This document shows positions 40,603-50,165 of a stretch of 58,388 bases of DNA, one piece after another (the stretch's first letter is position 1; each line of letters opens with the position of its first letter). Both the position numbers and the translations under genes were made by a program. The notes beneath the pieces were generated by a model, which was not told the DNA's origin, made no database searches, and worked only from the letters and a program-made list of their open reading frames with translations. Source of the stretch: an uncultured Clostridia bacterium (GTDB taxonomy: Bacteria; Bacillota; Clostridia; Oscillospirales; Ruminococcaceae); the NCBI GenBank assembly GCA_944387915.1, contig CALXGT010000062.1, positions 1 to 58,388 of the forward strand, written 5' to 3'.

Positions 40603-42537
40603 ATGAAAGAAAAATTTTATTTGACCACAGCGATCGCCTATACTTCCCGTAAACCCCATATTGGAAACACCTACGAAATCGTGTTGTCCGACGCGATAGC
40701 CCGAATGAAACGGCTTTTGGGGTACGATGTCTTTTTCTGCACCGGTACCGACGAGCATGGTCAAAAAATCGAAGAATACGCCAATGCCGCCGGCGTGTCT
40801 CCGAAAGAATATGTGGACAAGGTGTCCAAAGAGGTGCGGGACATCTGGGACTGTATGAACACAAGCTACGACTATTTTATCCGGACTACCGACGACTATC
40901 ATGAAAAGGTGGTCCAAAAAATCTTTAAAAAGCTTTACGAGCAGGGAGACATCTATAAGGGAGAGTACAGTGGGAAATATTGCACCCCCTGCGAATCCTT
41001 TTGGACCGAAAGCCAGCTTGTAGACGGCTGCTGCCCCGATTGCGGACGGCCGGTTACCGAGGCGAAAGAGGAAGCCTATTTCTTTAAGATGAGCAAGTAC
41101 CAGGACCGGCTGATGAAACACATCGAGGAAAATCCCGATTTTATCGTCCCCGAATCCCGAAAAAAAGAGATGATCAATAACTTTTTAAAGCCGGGACTCC
41201 AGGATCTTTGCGTCTCCCGCACCTCTTTCAAATGGGGGATCCCGGTGGATTTTGACGATAAGCATGTGGTGTATGTCTGGCTGGACGCTTTGACCAACTA
41301 CATTACCGCGCTGGGATACGATCCGGATCATAAGAGCGAAAAATTCGAAAAGTACTGGCCCGCCGACGTCCATATTATCGGTAAAGACATTTTGCGGTTC
41401 CACACCATTTACTGGCCCATTTTCTTAATGGCGTTGGGAGAAGAGCTCCCCAAGCAGGTCTTCGGTCATCCCTGGCTTTTGTCCGGCACCGATAAGATGA
41501 GCAAATCCAAAGGAAACGTCATCTACGCCGATGATCTGGTCTCTCTGTTCGGCGTGGATGCGGTGCGGTATTACCTTCTTTCCAATATGCCCTATGCCCA
41601 GGACGGCAACATCACCTATGAAAACGTCATCACCCGGTACAACACCGATTTAGCCAACACCTTAGGCAACCTGGTAAACCGGACGGTGACCATGGCCAAT
41701 AAATACTTTGACGGGGAGATCGACGCCGCTTCGGTGGGCGACCCGCTGGACGAAGACCTCGCCGCTTTGGCAAAATCCGCTAAGGAAAACGTAGTTTCCC
41801 TTATGGACGAATATAAGACCTCGGAGGCGTTGAGCCACATTATCGCCCTTTGCCAGCGTTCCAATAAGTATATCGATGAAACGGCGCCCTGGGCGTTAGC
41901 CAAAGAGGAAAGCGCCCTTCCCCGGTTAAAACAGGTATTGTCCAACTTAATGGAAAGCATCCGCTTTATCGGCGTTTTGCTGACGCCCTTTATGCCGGAA
42001 ACCGCGGCTTCCATCATCGAGCAAATCGGCTCCCCTGACGCTTCCTTTGATTCCCTGATTTTTGGTCAGGGCGCTGCCCGGAAAGTTGGCGAGGCGAAGG
42101 CTCTGTTTGCCCGTCTGGACGAAAAGAAAACGTTGGAACGGATCGAAAAAGAGATCATCGCGCCCCAAATCGCAGCGGCACAGGCGGCAGAAGAAAAGCC
42201 GGAAGGCGTCGCCACCATCTCCATCGACGATTTTTCCAAAACGGAACTGCTGGTAGCGGAAGTGAAGGAATGTGAAAAGATGAAAAAGGCGAAAAAGCTT
42301 TTGCGGTTACAGTTGGACGACGGAAGAGGCGGCCGCCAGGTGGTTTCCGGTATCGCCAAATGGTACGCCCCCGAAGACCTCATTGGCAAAAAGGTTCTCA
42401 TCGTCGCCAATTTGAAGCCCGCTACCCTCTGCGGAGAAGTGAGCGAAGGGATGATTTTGGCGGCGGACGCGGGAGAGGACGACGTCAAGGTGATTTTTGT
42501 CGATCCTTCCATTCCCAACGGCAGCAAGGTCCGCTGA
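40603..42537 (+). CDS. metG: Methionyl-tRNA synthetase
   Basis: 644 residues, class I synthetase. HIGN at 19-22 is the HIGH motif, CTPC at 127-130 with a later CCPDC is the zinc knuckle, and KMSKS is at 298-302. A C-terminal EMAP/Trbp111-like tRNA-binding domain occupies the last ~110 residues (IDDFSKTELLVAEVKECEKM, QVVSGIAKWYAPEDL), typical of dimeric bacterial MetRS. It charges tRNA-Met. GGAG precedes the ATG. The tatD gene follows 27 bases later. Confidence 0.97.
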   Translation: MKEKFYLTTAIAYTSRKPHIGNTYEIVLSDAIARMKRLLGYDVFFCTGTDEHGQKIEEYANAAGVSPKEYVDKVSKEVRDIWDCMNTSYDYFIRTTDDYHEKVVQKIFKKLYEQGDIYKGEYSGKYCTPCESFWTESQLVDGCCPDCGRPVTEAKEEAYFFKMSKYQDRLMKHIEENPDFIVPESRKKEMINNFLKPGLQDLCVSRTSFKWGIPVDFDDKHVVYVWLDALTNYITALGYDPDHKSEKFEKYWPADVHIIGKDILRFHTIYWPIFLMALGEELPKQVFGHPWLLSGTDKMSKSKGNVIYADDLVSLFGVDAVRYYLLSNMPYAQDGNITYENVITRYNTDLANTLGNLVNRTVTMANKYFDGEIDAASVGDPLDEDLAALAKSAKENVVSLMDEYKTSEALSHIIALCQRSNKYIDETAPWALAKEESALPRLKQVLSNLMESIRFIGVLLTPFMPETAASIIEQIGSPDASFDSLIFGQGAARKVGEAKALFARLDEKKTLERIEKEIIAPQIAAAQAAEEKPEGVATISIDDFSKTELLVAEVKECEKMKKAKKLLRLQLDDGRGGRQVVSGIAKWYAPEDLIGKKVLIVANLKPATLCGEVSEGMILAADAGEDDVKVIFVDPSIPNGSKVR

Positions 42538-42564
42538 CCCTTCCCCGACGAGAAAGGAACCCTT

Positions 42565-43356
42565 ATGATCCAATATTCCGACAACAACGGCATCTTCGAT
42601 TCCCATGCCCACTATGACGACGAGCGGTTTGACGAAGACCGCTTTTCCTTGCTGGACGCGCTCTTCGCGTCGGGGATTTGCGGGATCCTAAATGTGGGCT
42701 GTGATTTGCAAAGCAGCCTGCAAGCCCTCTCCCTCAGCGAGCGCTATCCAAAGATCTACGCCGCCGCCGGCTACCATCCCCATAATGTGGAAGATTTTTC
42801 CGAAGAGGATTTTGCAAAGCTCACCGATCTTTTTTCCCGCCCCAAGGTAGTGGCTGTGGGAGAGATCGGGCTGGACTACCATTACGGGCTCTCCCAAAAA
42901 GAACTGCAAAAGCGGGTTTTCGCCCGCCAGATGGAGTACGCGAGCGAAAATAATCTTCCCGTTATCATCCATTCGAGGGAAGCCAGCGCCGACACCTTAG
43001 AGATCGTCAAACAGTTTCCCAAAGTGACCGGTGTGGTCCATTGCTTCAGCGGTTCTAAGGAAACGGCGCTGGAATATTTAAAATTGGGGTACTATATCGG
43101 CTTTACCGGTTCTGTCACCTTTAAAAACGCGAGGCGGCCGGTAGAAGCCTGCGCCGTAGTGCCGTTAGACCGGCTGCTTTTAGAAACGGATTGCCCCTAT
43201 ATGGCGCCGGTTCCCCACAGGGGAAAACGCTGCGAGTCTTCTATGATCCAAAAAACGGCGGAAAAGATCGCCGAGATCAAAAGCCTTCCTGTAAAGGAAG
43301 TGATCGACGCGGCCCGCCAAAATACCCTTTCTCTTTTTAGGATCCGCGATTTATAA
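42565..43356 (+). CDS. TatD-family metal-dependent DNase
   Basis: 263 residues with the TatD amidohydrolase motifs: FDSHAHYDDERF (H14, H16), AAAGYHPHNV, VAVGEIGLDYHYG, PVIIHSREAS, GVVHCFSGS, GSVTFKNARRP, LLLETDCPYMAPVPHRGKR. It acts as a 3'-5' DNA exonuclease or deoxyribonuclease in repair or degradation. A GAAAGGA site precedes the ATG. Placement directly after metG is common across Firmicutes, suggesting co-transcription from the T-box promoter. Confidence 0.95.
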   Translation: MIQYSDNNGIFDSHAHYDDERFDEDRFSLLDALFASGICGILNVGCDLQSSLQALSLSERYPKIYAAAGYHPHNVEDFSEEDFAKLTDLFSRPKVVAVGEIGLDYHYGLSQKELQKRVFARQMEYASENNLPVIIHSREASADTLEIVKQFPKVTGVVHCFSGSKETALEYLKLGYYIGFTGSVTFKNARRPVEACAVVPLDRLLLETDCPYMAPVPHRGKRCESSMIQKTAEKIAEIKSLPVKEVIDAARQNTLSLFRIRDL

Positions 43357-43390
43357 GCTATCGCGTGCCTTTGTTTTGAAAAAAGTGCAG

Positions 43391-43425
43391 AAAAAAAGCC
43401 TTCGGAAAATTCCGAAGGCTTTTTG
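43391..43425. terminator. Bidirectional terminator between tatD and pckG
   Basis: AAAGCCTTCGGAA/TTCCGAAGGCTTT hairpin with A- and T-runs; convergent genes. Confidence 0.92.
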
Positions 43426-43433
43426 ATTTGCAA

Positions 43434-45227
43434 TTACTTGGAAAGACGATCTCTCAAAGCATCCAGCTGCTTTCTCATTTCCGCAGGCAGCTTGTCGCCG
43501 AATTTGGCATAGAACGCTTCGATACCGGTCTCGGGACGATCAATATCCTCGAGCCAGGATTCCTTATCCACGCTGAGCAGGTCTTTGATGACGTTGATGT
43601 CGATGTCCAGACCCTCGAGGTTGATGTCCTCCGCTTTGGGCTCGTAACCAATAGCGGTCTCTACCGCGTCAGCGGTTCCCTTGCAGCGATCAGCGATCCA
43701 GGCCAGTACACGCATGTTGTCGCCAAAGCCCGGCCAAATGAAGTTGCCTTCATCGTCGGTTCTGAACCAGTTGACATGGAAGATCTTCGGCGCTTTGTCG
43801 CCTAATTTCTCGCCCATATCCAGCCAGTGCTGCCAGTAGTCCGCCATATTGTAGCCGCAGAAAGGAAGCATCGCCATAGGGTCACGACGAACAACGCCCG
43901 TCGCACCGGCAGCGGCAGCGGTGGTCTCGGAAGCCATGATAGAACCTACAAAGGTACCATGCTTCCAGTCAAAGGATTGGTAAACCAGCGGAGCGGTTTT
44001 TGCCCGACGGCCGCCAAAGATAATCGCGGAAACGGGAACGCCGTCCGGATTGTTAAACTCGGGGCTGATGCAGGGGCAGTTAATAGCGGGAGCGGTAAAC
44101 CGGGAGTTGGGATGGGCAAGCTTGTTGCCTTCCGCAACGTATTCCTTACCGTTTACCTTCGCGCCCTTCCACTCGGTAGCGTTTTCGGGAGGATTCTTAT
44201 CCAAACCTTCCCACCACACCGTATTGTCGTCATTGTTAATGGCAACGTTGGTGAAGATGGTATTCTTCTGAGTGGAGATCAAAGCGTTGGGGTTGGACTT
44301 CATGTTGGTACCGGGAGCAACGCCAAAGAAACCGTTCTCCGGGTTAATGGCGTAAAGCCGTCCGTCGGGACCGGGTTTCAGCCAAGCGATATCGTCGCCG
44401 ACCGTCCAAACCTTATAGCCCTTCTTCTTATATACCTCGGGAGGAATCAGCATAGCCAGATTGGTTTTACCGCAAGCAGAGGGGAACGCGGCGCAAACGT
44501 AGGTCACTTCTCCGTTGGGCGCTTCAATGCCGAGAATCAGCATATGCTCCGCCATCCAGCCTTCGTTTCTGCCCTGGTAGGAAGCGATCCGAAGCGCGAA
44601 GCATTTCTTGCTCAGAATTACGTTTCCGCCGTAAGCCGAGTTAATGGACCAAATGGTGTTGTCCTCAGGGAACTGCACAATATACCGTTTTTCCGGATCC
44701 ACATCCGCTTTGGAATGCAGGCCGCGCACGAAATCATTAGAGGTATCCCCAAGGTCTTCAAACGCTTTTTTACCCATACGGGTCATAATATCCATGTTCA
44801 AAACAACATAGATGGAGTCAGTCAGCTCTACGCCAACTTTCGCCAAAGGCGATCCAAAGGGACCCATAGAGTAAGGAATTACGTACATGGTACGTCCCTT
44901 CATCACACCGTCGTACATGGCGGTGAGTTTTGCGCGCATTTCCTCAGGATCACACCAGTTATTGGTAGGACCGGCGTCAATTTCTTTTTTAGAGCAGATA
45001 AAAGTTCTGTCCTCAACACGGGCAACGTCGTTGGGGAGAGTTCTGTGGTAAAGGCATCCGGGAAGTTTTTCCTGATTTAAACGAATCATCTCTCCAGTGG
45101 AGATCGCTTCCTCGGTTAAGGCTTTCAGCTGTTCTTCGCTGCCATCCAGCCAGACGACCTTGTCCGGCTTACAAAGAGCAACCATTTCATCAATCCACGC
45201 TAACACGTTTTTGTTGTTCGTAAGCAT
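43434..45227 (-). CDS. pckG: Phosphoenolpyruvate carboxykinase (GTP)
   Basis: 597 residues, the normal size for GTP-dependent PEPCK. The P-loop FPSACGKTNLAML is the GTP-type signature. Other family blocks are KGRTMYVIPYSMGPFGSPLA, GYKVWTVGDDIAWLKPGPDG, ENGFFGVAPGTN and FGGRRAKTAPLVYQSF. It interconverts oxaloacetate and PEP with GTP; in anaerobes with succinate or propionate metabolism it often runs toward oxaloacetate. AAAGGGG lies before the ATG. A promoter and a near-perfect dyad in the leader suggest transcriptional control. Confidence 0.97.
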   Translation of the reverse strand: MLTNNKNVLAWIDEMVALCKPDKVVWLDGSEEQLKALTEEAISTGEMIRLNQEKLPGCLYHRTLPNDVARVEDRTFICSKKEIDAGPTNNWCDPEEMRAKLTAMYDGVMKGRTMYVIPYSMGPFGSPLAKVGVELTDSIYVVLNMDIMTRMGKKAFEDLGDTSNDFVRGLHSKADVDPEKRYIVQFPEDNTIWSINSAYGGNVILSKKCFALRIASYQGRNEGWMAEHMLILGIEAPNGEVTYVCAAFPSACGKTNLAMLIPPEVYKKKGYKVWTVGDDIAWLKPGPDGRLYAINPENGFFGVAPGTNMKSNPNALISTQKNTIFTNVAINNDDNTVWWEGLDKNPPENATEWKGAKVNGKEYVAEGNKLAHPNSRFTAPAINCPCISPEFNNPDGVPVSAIIFGGRRAKTAPLVYQSFDWKHGTFVGSIMASETTAAAAGATGVVRRDPMAMLPFCGYNMADYWQHWLDMGEKLGDKAPKIFHVNWFRTDDEGNFIWPGFGDNMRVLAWIADRCKGTADAVETAIGYEPKAEDINLEGLDIDINVIKDLLSVDKESWLEDIDRPETGIEAFYAKFGDKLPAEMRKQLDALRDRLSK

Positions 45228-45255
45228 GCTGATACCCCTTTCACGATAAGTTTTC

Positions 45256-45314
45256 TGGAAAAATTACCAATTTTCCACGTCTATTATTTTACCTTCGTTT
45301 TGTCAAAAAATCAA
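45256..45314 (-). promoter_or_regulatory. pckG promoter and leader dyad
   Basis: TTGATT (45309-45314), 17-bp spacer, TAAAAT (45286-45291). In the leader TGGAAAAATT-ACC-AATTTTCCA (45256-45277) is an almost perfect inverted repeat. A TTGACA also occurs inside the spacer. Beyond it, up to 45490, the gap is AT-rich without visible features. Confidence 0.5.
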
Positions 45315-45487
45315 GCCTTTTCGAAAAAACATTCTCTGTTTCCAAAAAGATTTTCCTTTCAGACAGATTCTGGCGCAAATTTTGTGCAAAATGCAACAGC
45401 TTTTTGTAAAAAATTCATTTCTTAGGACTTTACCCAGCTAAATCGAAAAATTATTGAGAGAAAAAGAAGTTTTCCCCGCGTTTTCCT

Positions 45488-45525
45488 GCGAAAAAAACCG
45501 GCAGCGTCTCTGCTGCCGGTTTTGT
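45488..45525 (-). terminator. Terminator of the cyclophilin operon
   Basis: AACCGGCAGC/GCTGCCGGTT hairpin with flanking A/T runs immediately after the last cyclophilin gene. Confidence 0.9.
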
Positions 45526-46337
45526 TAGCGTTCAATTGTCACCGAGGTGATTACAATATCGTTGACGGGCTTGTCATTATCATCCACCGTTACTTCGGCG
45601 ATTTTATCCACAATATCCATCCCTTCGATCACCTGGCCGAAAACGGTATGCTTCCCGTCCAGATAAGGGGTCCCGCCGTTTTGGGAGTAGTAGTTCATCA
45701 CTTCCGTATCGTACTTTTTGGTACGGCCGGTATTTTGCTTTTCATAGTAAGCGGTGAGCTGCTCCTCGACCGACTCCAACTGGCTGTCGCTGTAACCGTA
45801 CTGCTTATAATAGGCAAGATCCGACTGCACCCGCTCCTTGACGGATTTTTTGTTTTCCGAAATCAATTCGTCAAAATACGACCCCGTATAATCCGCCCCG
45901 TTATGAGACTGGACGATAAAAAATTGGCTTCCATTAGAGTCTTTACCGGAATTCGCCATAGACAGCGCGCCGTAAAAATGATACAGGTTATCGGAAAATT
46001 CATCCTCAAACTTTTCTCCGTAAATGGATTCCCCGCCGGTACCGTCGCCGTTGGGATCGCCGCCCTGAATCATAAAATCGGAAATCACCCGGTGAAAAGT
46101 TAACCCGTCGTAATATCCCGACTCCGCCAGCGAAATAAAATTCTCTACCGCTTTGGGGGCGTCGTTTTCGAACAGCACCGCTTTTACGGTCCCGTAATCC
46201 TCAATCTCGAACACCGCCACCGGCAATCCCTCATAGGACCCGTCAATCTGGTAATAAGTGGGATCCTCTCCGCAAGAGGAAAGGGACAAAAGCAGCACAA
46301 GCAAAAGGGAAAGAAGTCCCGCTTTCCGTTTTTTCAT
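45525..46337 (-). CDS. Cyclophilin-type peptidyl-prolyl isomerase, lipoprotein
   Basis: 270 residues. The signal peptide ends in a lipobox LSSC (Cys near residue 22), so it is anchored outside the membrane. The cyclophilin fold is intact: [20 protein letters not shown] holds the catalytic Arg, Phe and Gln; [41 protein letters not shown] charged insertion of about 65 residues ([13 protein letters not shown]... to ..NTGRTKKYD) interrupts the fold between the FFIV strand and the HTVFG strand. It should assist folding of exported proteins. Last gene of a three-cyclophilin operon, 15 bases after the previous one. Confidence 0.93.
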   Translation of the reverse strand: MKKRKAGLLSLLLVLLLSLSSCGEDPTYYQIDGSYEGLPVAVFEIEDYGTVKAVLFENDAPKAVENFISLAESGYYDGLTFHRVISDFMIQGGDPNGDGTGGESIYGEKFEDEFSDNLYHFYGALSMANSGKDSNGSQFFIVQSHNGADYTGSYFDELISENKKSVKERVQSDLAYYKQYGYSDSQLESVEEQLTAYYEKQNTGRTKKYDTEVMNYYSQNGGTPYLDGKHTVFGQVIEGMDIVDKIAEVTVDDNDKPVNDIVITSVTIER

Positions 46338-46352
46338 TCCTTCATCTCCCTA

Positions 46353-46952
46353 TTATTCCACCGTCTCTATGGTAATGCCTTCAATAACCACATCATTCAG
46401 AGGCTTGGACATCCCGTTTACCGAAACCGAAGCGATGGCGTCCAAAACGTCCTCTCCCCGTAGCATCTGACCGAAAACGGTGTGGGCTCCGTCCAGCCAG
46501 GGCGTACCGCCCACCTCGAGGTATTTCGCTTTCGCATCCTCGGGGAAGGATTTCCCCTGCCGCTCTAACATGGGGAACATCCGATCGTCCAACGTATCGG
46601 CGCCGGCCTGGACCACGAAAAACTGGCTCCCGTTGGTGGAAGGGCCCGCGTTCGCCATAGACAGCGCGCCTCTAAAATTTCTCGCCTCTTCGGAAAATTC
46701 GTCGGCAAAGGGCTTGCCCCAAATGGACTCGCCGCCCATGCCCGTACCGGTGGGATCGCCCCCCTGGATCATAAAATCCTTGATGACTCGATGGAAGATA
46801 ATCCCGTCGTAATAGCCGTTTTTCGCGTGTGTTACAAAATTCTCCACCGCCTTAGGCGCCACTTCGGGAAACAGCAAAAACTCCATATCCCCCCGATTGG
46901 TATGGATGGTTGCTTTGGTATCTCCGGTTTTTACTTCTCTGAAATTAATCAT
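46353..46952 (-). CDS. Cyclophilin-type peptidyl-prolyl isomerase, cytoplasmic
   Basis: 199 residues without a signal peptide. The active-site blocks are complete: [60 protein letters not shown]. It catalyses cis-trans isomerisation of Xaa-Pro bonds. A shorter insertion ([20 protein letters not shown]...) occupies the same place as in the lipoprotein copy, so the two probably arose by duplication. Middle gene of the operon, 15 bases from each neighbour. Confidence 0.94.
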   Translation of the reverse strand: MINFREVKTGDTKATIHTNRGDMEFLLFPEVAPKAVENFVTHAKNGYYDGIIFHRVIKDFMIQGGDPTGTGMGGESIWGKPFADEFSEEARNFRGALSMANAGPSTNGSQFFVVQAGADTLDDRMFPMLERQGKSFPEDAKAKYLEVGGTPWLDGAHTVFGQMLRGEDVLDAIASVSVNGMSKPLNDVVIEGITIETVE

Positions 46953-46967
46953 ATCTGCCGCTCCTTT

Positions 46968-47816
46968 TTATTCTCCGCTGCTCTGCGCCGCTTCCTCAAA
47001 AGCGCAGCGAGCCTCAAATTCCTCAAATTCCTCTTCCGTCATGGTATTGTCCAACGTCTCATAATCTCCCTCATGATAGGTAGAGAGGGTCACTTTATTG
47101 ATGACAATGTCGGTGACGGGACGAAGGGTAGCGCTTTCCGGGTCTTCCGGGTCAATCTTTTCAGCGTCCACTTCCAACATGGCATTCACCACATCCATGC
47201 CCTGGATAATCTTTCCGAATACCAGCTGATATTGGGAAAGTCCGGGGACGCCTCCCATTTCCTCAAACGCCTGCTGAAGCATGTAGGGGAACTGATACTC
47301 TTCCATGGTGGATCGATCTTCGTCGGTAATTTCAATATCCCCCATAAAGAAAGAACGGGAATCATAATAAATATCCCGGCTAAAGTAACTTCCCGACTGG
47401 TAGCAAATCGCCGAAACGCTGCCGGCAAAGGGCCAGAGGTTATAGGAATACTCCGCTTCCAACGCTTTCTCGCCCTGATAGGTCTTTCCCCCGTTTCCAT
47501 CCGGCGTAGAGCTACCAAAAGCCGCCGCGGCCACCGTGGGCTCTAAGTAGAAAATAACCTGGCCGTCGAAAAAGCCTTCCTCCACCAGCGTCTTAAAGTT
47601 TGCTACCGTTTCCGGCACTTCCTCGGTGTAAAGCTGGATCACAATTTCTCCCATGGAAGTATCGAAAATCGCAATATCGCTTCCTTCCTCCGGGGGTAAC
47701 AGTTGAACATAGCGAATATCCTCGGCGCTGATTGCCTCTTTACAGCCGGACATAGCAAAAATCGGCATCAAAATCACAGCGAAGGAAACCGCCAAACATT
47801 TTAACAAACGCTTCAT
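46968..47816 (-). CDS. Cyclophilin-like lipoprotein with lost active site
   Basis: 282 residues. Signal peptide with lipobox MSGC. The fold is recognisable (IAIFDTSMGEIVIQLYTEEV, PETVANFKTLVEEGFFDGQV, QYQLVFGKIIQGMDVVNAML), but the catalytic segment [13 protein letters not shown] is replaced by FYLEPTVAAAAFGSSTPDGN, removing the catalytic Arg, Phe and Gln, and NGSQFF is replaced by YYDSRSFFMG. It is probably a non-catalytic chaperone or binding protein. Start ATG 47816 (AAAGGAA upstream) rather than 47849. The acidic tail EEEFEEFEARCAFEEAAQ is unusual. First gene of the operon. Confidence 0.85.
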   Translation of the reverse strand: MKRLLKCLAVSFAVILMPIFAMSGCKEAISAEDIRYVQLLPPEEGSDIAIFDTSMGEIVIQLYTEEVPETVANFKTLVEEGFFDGQVIFYLEPTVAAAAFGSSTPDGNGGKTYQGEKALEAEYSYNLWPFAGSVSAICYQSGSYFSRDIYYDSRSFFMGDIEITDEDRSTMEEYQFPYMLQQAFEEMGGVPGLSQYQLVFGKIIQGMDVVNAMLEVDAEKIDPEDPESATLRPVTDIVINKVTLSTYHEGDYETLDNTMTEEEFEEFEARCAFEEAAQSSGE

Positions 47817-47913
47817 GATCGCATTCCTTTCTTTTGCATTACCTCTCATAGTATACCAAAGGCGCTTTTAAAAAACAAGCCTTTCAAAAAATCGTTCACA
47901 TTTTAGACACCGG

Positions 47914-47961
47914 AAAAGCAAAAATACCGGGGGAACACTCCCGCCGGTGTTTTTGCTTTTT
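47914..47961 (-). terminator. Terminator of the rlmB / P-type-ATPase-like operon
   Basis: Long hairpin AAAAGCAAAAATACCGG/CCGGTGTTTTTGCTTTT (one mismatch) just after the ATPase-like gene's stop. Confidence 0.85.
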
Positions 47962-47971
47962 AACAGAGTCC

Positions 47972-50149
47972 CTACAAACGGAACCATTTTTGAATCAACA
48001 GGTCGATCAAAAGCCAGAAGAAACTCATACCGCACAACGCTAACGCGGAAAAGAGGAAAAACGCGTTCAAAACGCTCATCAGCAAAATCAAAAGCCCGGT
48101 CACTACCATACCGCAAATCCAGAGAATGTCCGCGAAGGCGAACATTACCCGAAGCCGCTTCGCCGCCGAAAGAGAACAAGCCAAAGACACAAACGTTCCG
48201 TTGTTGACCACCTTGGCCTGTTTTCCCAAAACGCTTTCCGAAAGGGTATCAAACCGTTCAAAAAGCCGCTCGGGAATCATTTTGAAGCAATCCGGGTTCA
48301 CATGAAACAAGCGGGATAAAATCTCCGGCGTCAATACCGCGTCGACCGTTTTTACCGCCAGTCCAATGCCGTTATCCTCTAACATCTGCACCGCGTTTTC
48401 CGTCTGAAGAGAGACATGGAGGGAGACGATAAAAACCGCCGTCAATTCCCCGCCGGTAGCAAGGTACAAAAACTCGTTCCCATCTTCCCGAAGCCGCCGC
48501 TCGTAATCCTCGCTGGGCATCCGGATCCCATGATTTGCTAAAAGATGGCGGTTTCCGATTAGGATTCGGCGATCGTTTACCCAAGCGCAAAGGCCCATGG
48601 TATCCTCATATGTAATATGCTCCGCCTTTCGAAGCAATCGCTTGCCGCTGAGCATTTTCAAAAATACGTCGGAAAAAATGCTGTTGGATTGATTCAACAC
48701 CGCCGCCGCGTCCAAAATCGCCTCGTCGATGCGCATACCCTCAAACGTCTTAATGCCGTTTAGGGAGATGACCGAAGGGGGAAACAGGCTCTTCGCATCC
48801 ACCAAAAGGGCGTTCACATCCCCGTATTCCCGCACACATTTTTCTCCCGCCGCCATGCTGCCCACCTTAGACAAAAGCTTGGACACCGAATTTAAGGGCG
48901 CGGAAGTCAAAAACGCCGCCGTAAACGGAGCAAACACCGCCGTTATCCCGGTAAACAGCGTCAACGCGAACGCCGAGGAACGACTTAACAGATAGGCAAT
49001 CAGCCCCACTATAAGTCCCACCGCCGGTCCGACAATGGAGAAATTTCGCCCAACCAAATCGGATTTATCCGCGGAAAGGGAAAGGCGGAGAAAATCTTTC
49101 AGCCCCACCGCCTTTCGGTTGATGGCGGGCACAGCCATATCCTCAACCAGCCCCCGGGTAAATTCACCCGCCAGCCGGCTGTCCGAAAGAATTTGGGGAG
49201 TATACTTGTCCCCTTCGCTGTGAAACAGGGAAACGTTTCGAAGCGCCGCAGCGAGAGTCCCCGTCAGCGAAAAGCAACACACCGCCAAGGAAAGCGCGCC
49301 GAAAGCGCCGTAAAGCTGGACATTTGCATCGGACAAAATGCCGGGAAAACAAACAGCGAGAAATTGTTCAATGGTGCAGATGGCGTAACATACACAGCTA
49401 ACGCTTCGCCGGTCGGGATCAAAGCGAAGAAGGGAGGAAAAACCGCCTTTCAAAATGTCCAACGCCACGCATCCCGCCGCTAACGTAAACAAAAGCGCGC
49501 CCAATGGGAGCCAAAAAGAGGGGGTAAAGCTTTCCTGCTTTCGGAAAATCTCCAAAATTACCGTCGTAAACAGCGCCGCAGCGCCGAAAAGCAAAAGAAA
49601 AATTCCTTTCTTGGTAAGCCTATTTTTTTCCGAAAGCAACCGCTCTTCCCAAATTCCCGCATGCTCCGTGTCCTCTACCGCTTCAAAGGAGGAAAAAGCG
49701 GGGGCGTAAAGAAGGCTGTCTTCAAAGGTCTTCTCCTTTTCCTGGTGAAATTTAATCGGGGTTTTTACGCCCTCCACCGACGGCTTTTCCTGTACAAACG
49801 CGGCGACATTGGGATCGGCGGGAATGGGTTTGGGAGGCGGGGCGCTGTTTCGGATCCCATCCACATCAATGCGAATCCCTCCGGTAGGTTCCGCCGGGGC
49901 GGACGGCTTTTGCGTCCGAAAGCTGGCGGTGTTTCGGGTAAGAGCCGAAGCAATTGTTCCCCGCTTAAAGGTCTTGGTAGGCGCCTCTTCCGGTTCCTTT
50001 GGAGCCGAAGCCGCTTTCTTTACATATTCTTTTTCGTTCAGGATGCTTTGCAAAAGCGCATCCACATCTACCGAAGGGGCGTTTTTGTCTTTCTTTTCCC
50101 CTTCCATTTCCAGCAGGATGTCATCTACCGAAAATTGTTTTTTATCCAT
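47972..50149 (-). CDS. P-type ATPase-like membrane protein lacking the DKTGT motif
   Basis: 725 residues. An N-terminal cytoplasmic region of about 180 residues is Pro/Ala/Glu-rich and starts with FSVDDILLEMEG. Several hydrophobic segments follow (about 182-200, 212-232, 252-270, 280-305, 372-412). Next comes a stretch laid out like the P- and N-domains of a P-type ATPase: GSMAAGEKCVREYGDVNALL at 430-449, then D451-A-K-S-L where DKTGT would be, and WVNDRRILIGNRHLLANHGI like the ATP-binding domain. The TGES and GDGxND motifs are not seen. Two membrane segments close the protein. It is probably a non-pumping relative. Start ATG 50149 with GGAGAG; 16 bases after rlmB. Confidence 0.7.
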   Translation of the reverse strand: MDKKQFSVDDILLEMEGEKKDKNAPSVDVDALLQSILNEKEYVKKAASAPKEPEEAPTKTFKRGTIASALTRNTASFRTQKPSAPAEPTGGIRIDVDGIRNSAPPPKPIPADPNVAAFVQEKPSVEGVKTPIKFHQEKEKTFEDSLLYAPAFSSFEAVEDTEHAGIWEERLLSEKNRLTKKGIFLLLFGAAALFTTVILEIFRKQESFTPSFWLPLGALLFTLAAGCVALDILKGGFSSLLRFDPDRRSVSCVCYAICTIEQFLAVCFPGILSDANVQLYGAFGALSLAVCCFSLTGTLAAALRNVSLFHSEGDKYTPQILSDSRLAGEFTRGLVEDMAVPAINRKAVGLKDFLRLSLSADKSDLVGRNFSIVGPAVGLIVGLIAYLLSRSSAFALTLFTGITAVFAPFTAAFLTSAPLNSVSKLLSKVGSMAAGEKCVREYGDVNALLVDAKSLFPPSVISLNGIKTFEGMRIDEAILDAAAVLNQSNSIFSDVFLKMLSGKRLLRKAEHITYEDTMGLCAWVNDRRILIGNRHLLANHGIRMPSEDYERRLREDGNEFLYLATGGELTAVFIVSLHVSLQTENAVQMLEDNGIGLAVKTVDAVLTPEILSRLFHVNPDCFKMIPERLFERFDTLSESVLGKQAKVVNNGTFVSLACSLSAAKRLRVMFAFADILWICGMVVTGLLILLMSVLNAFFLFSALALCGMSFFWLLIDLLIQKWFRL

Positions 50150-50165
50150 AGGTCTCTCCGTTTCG

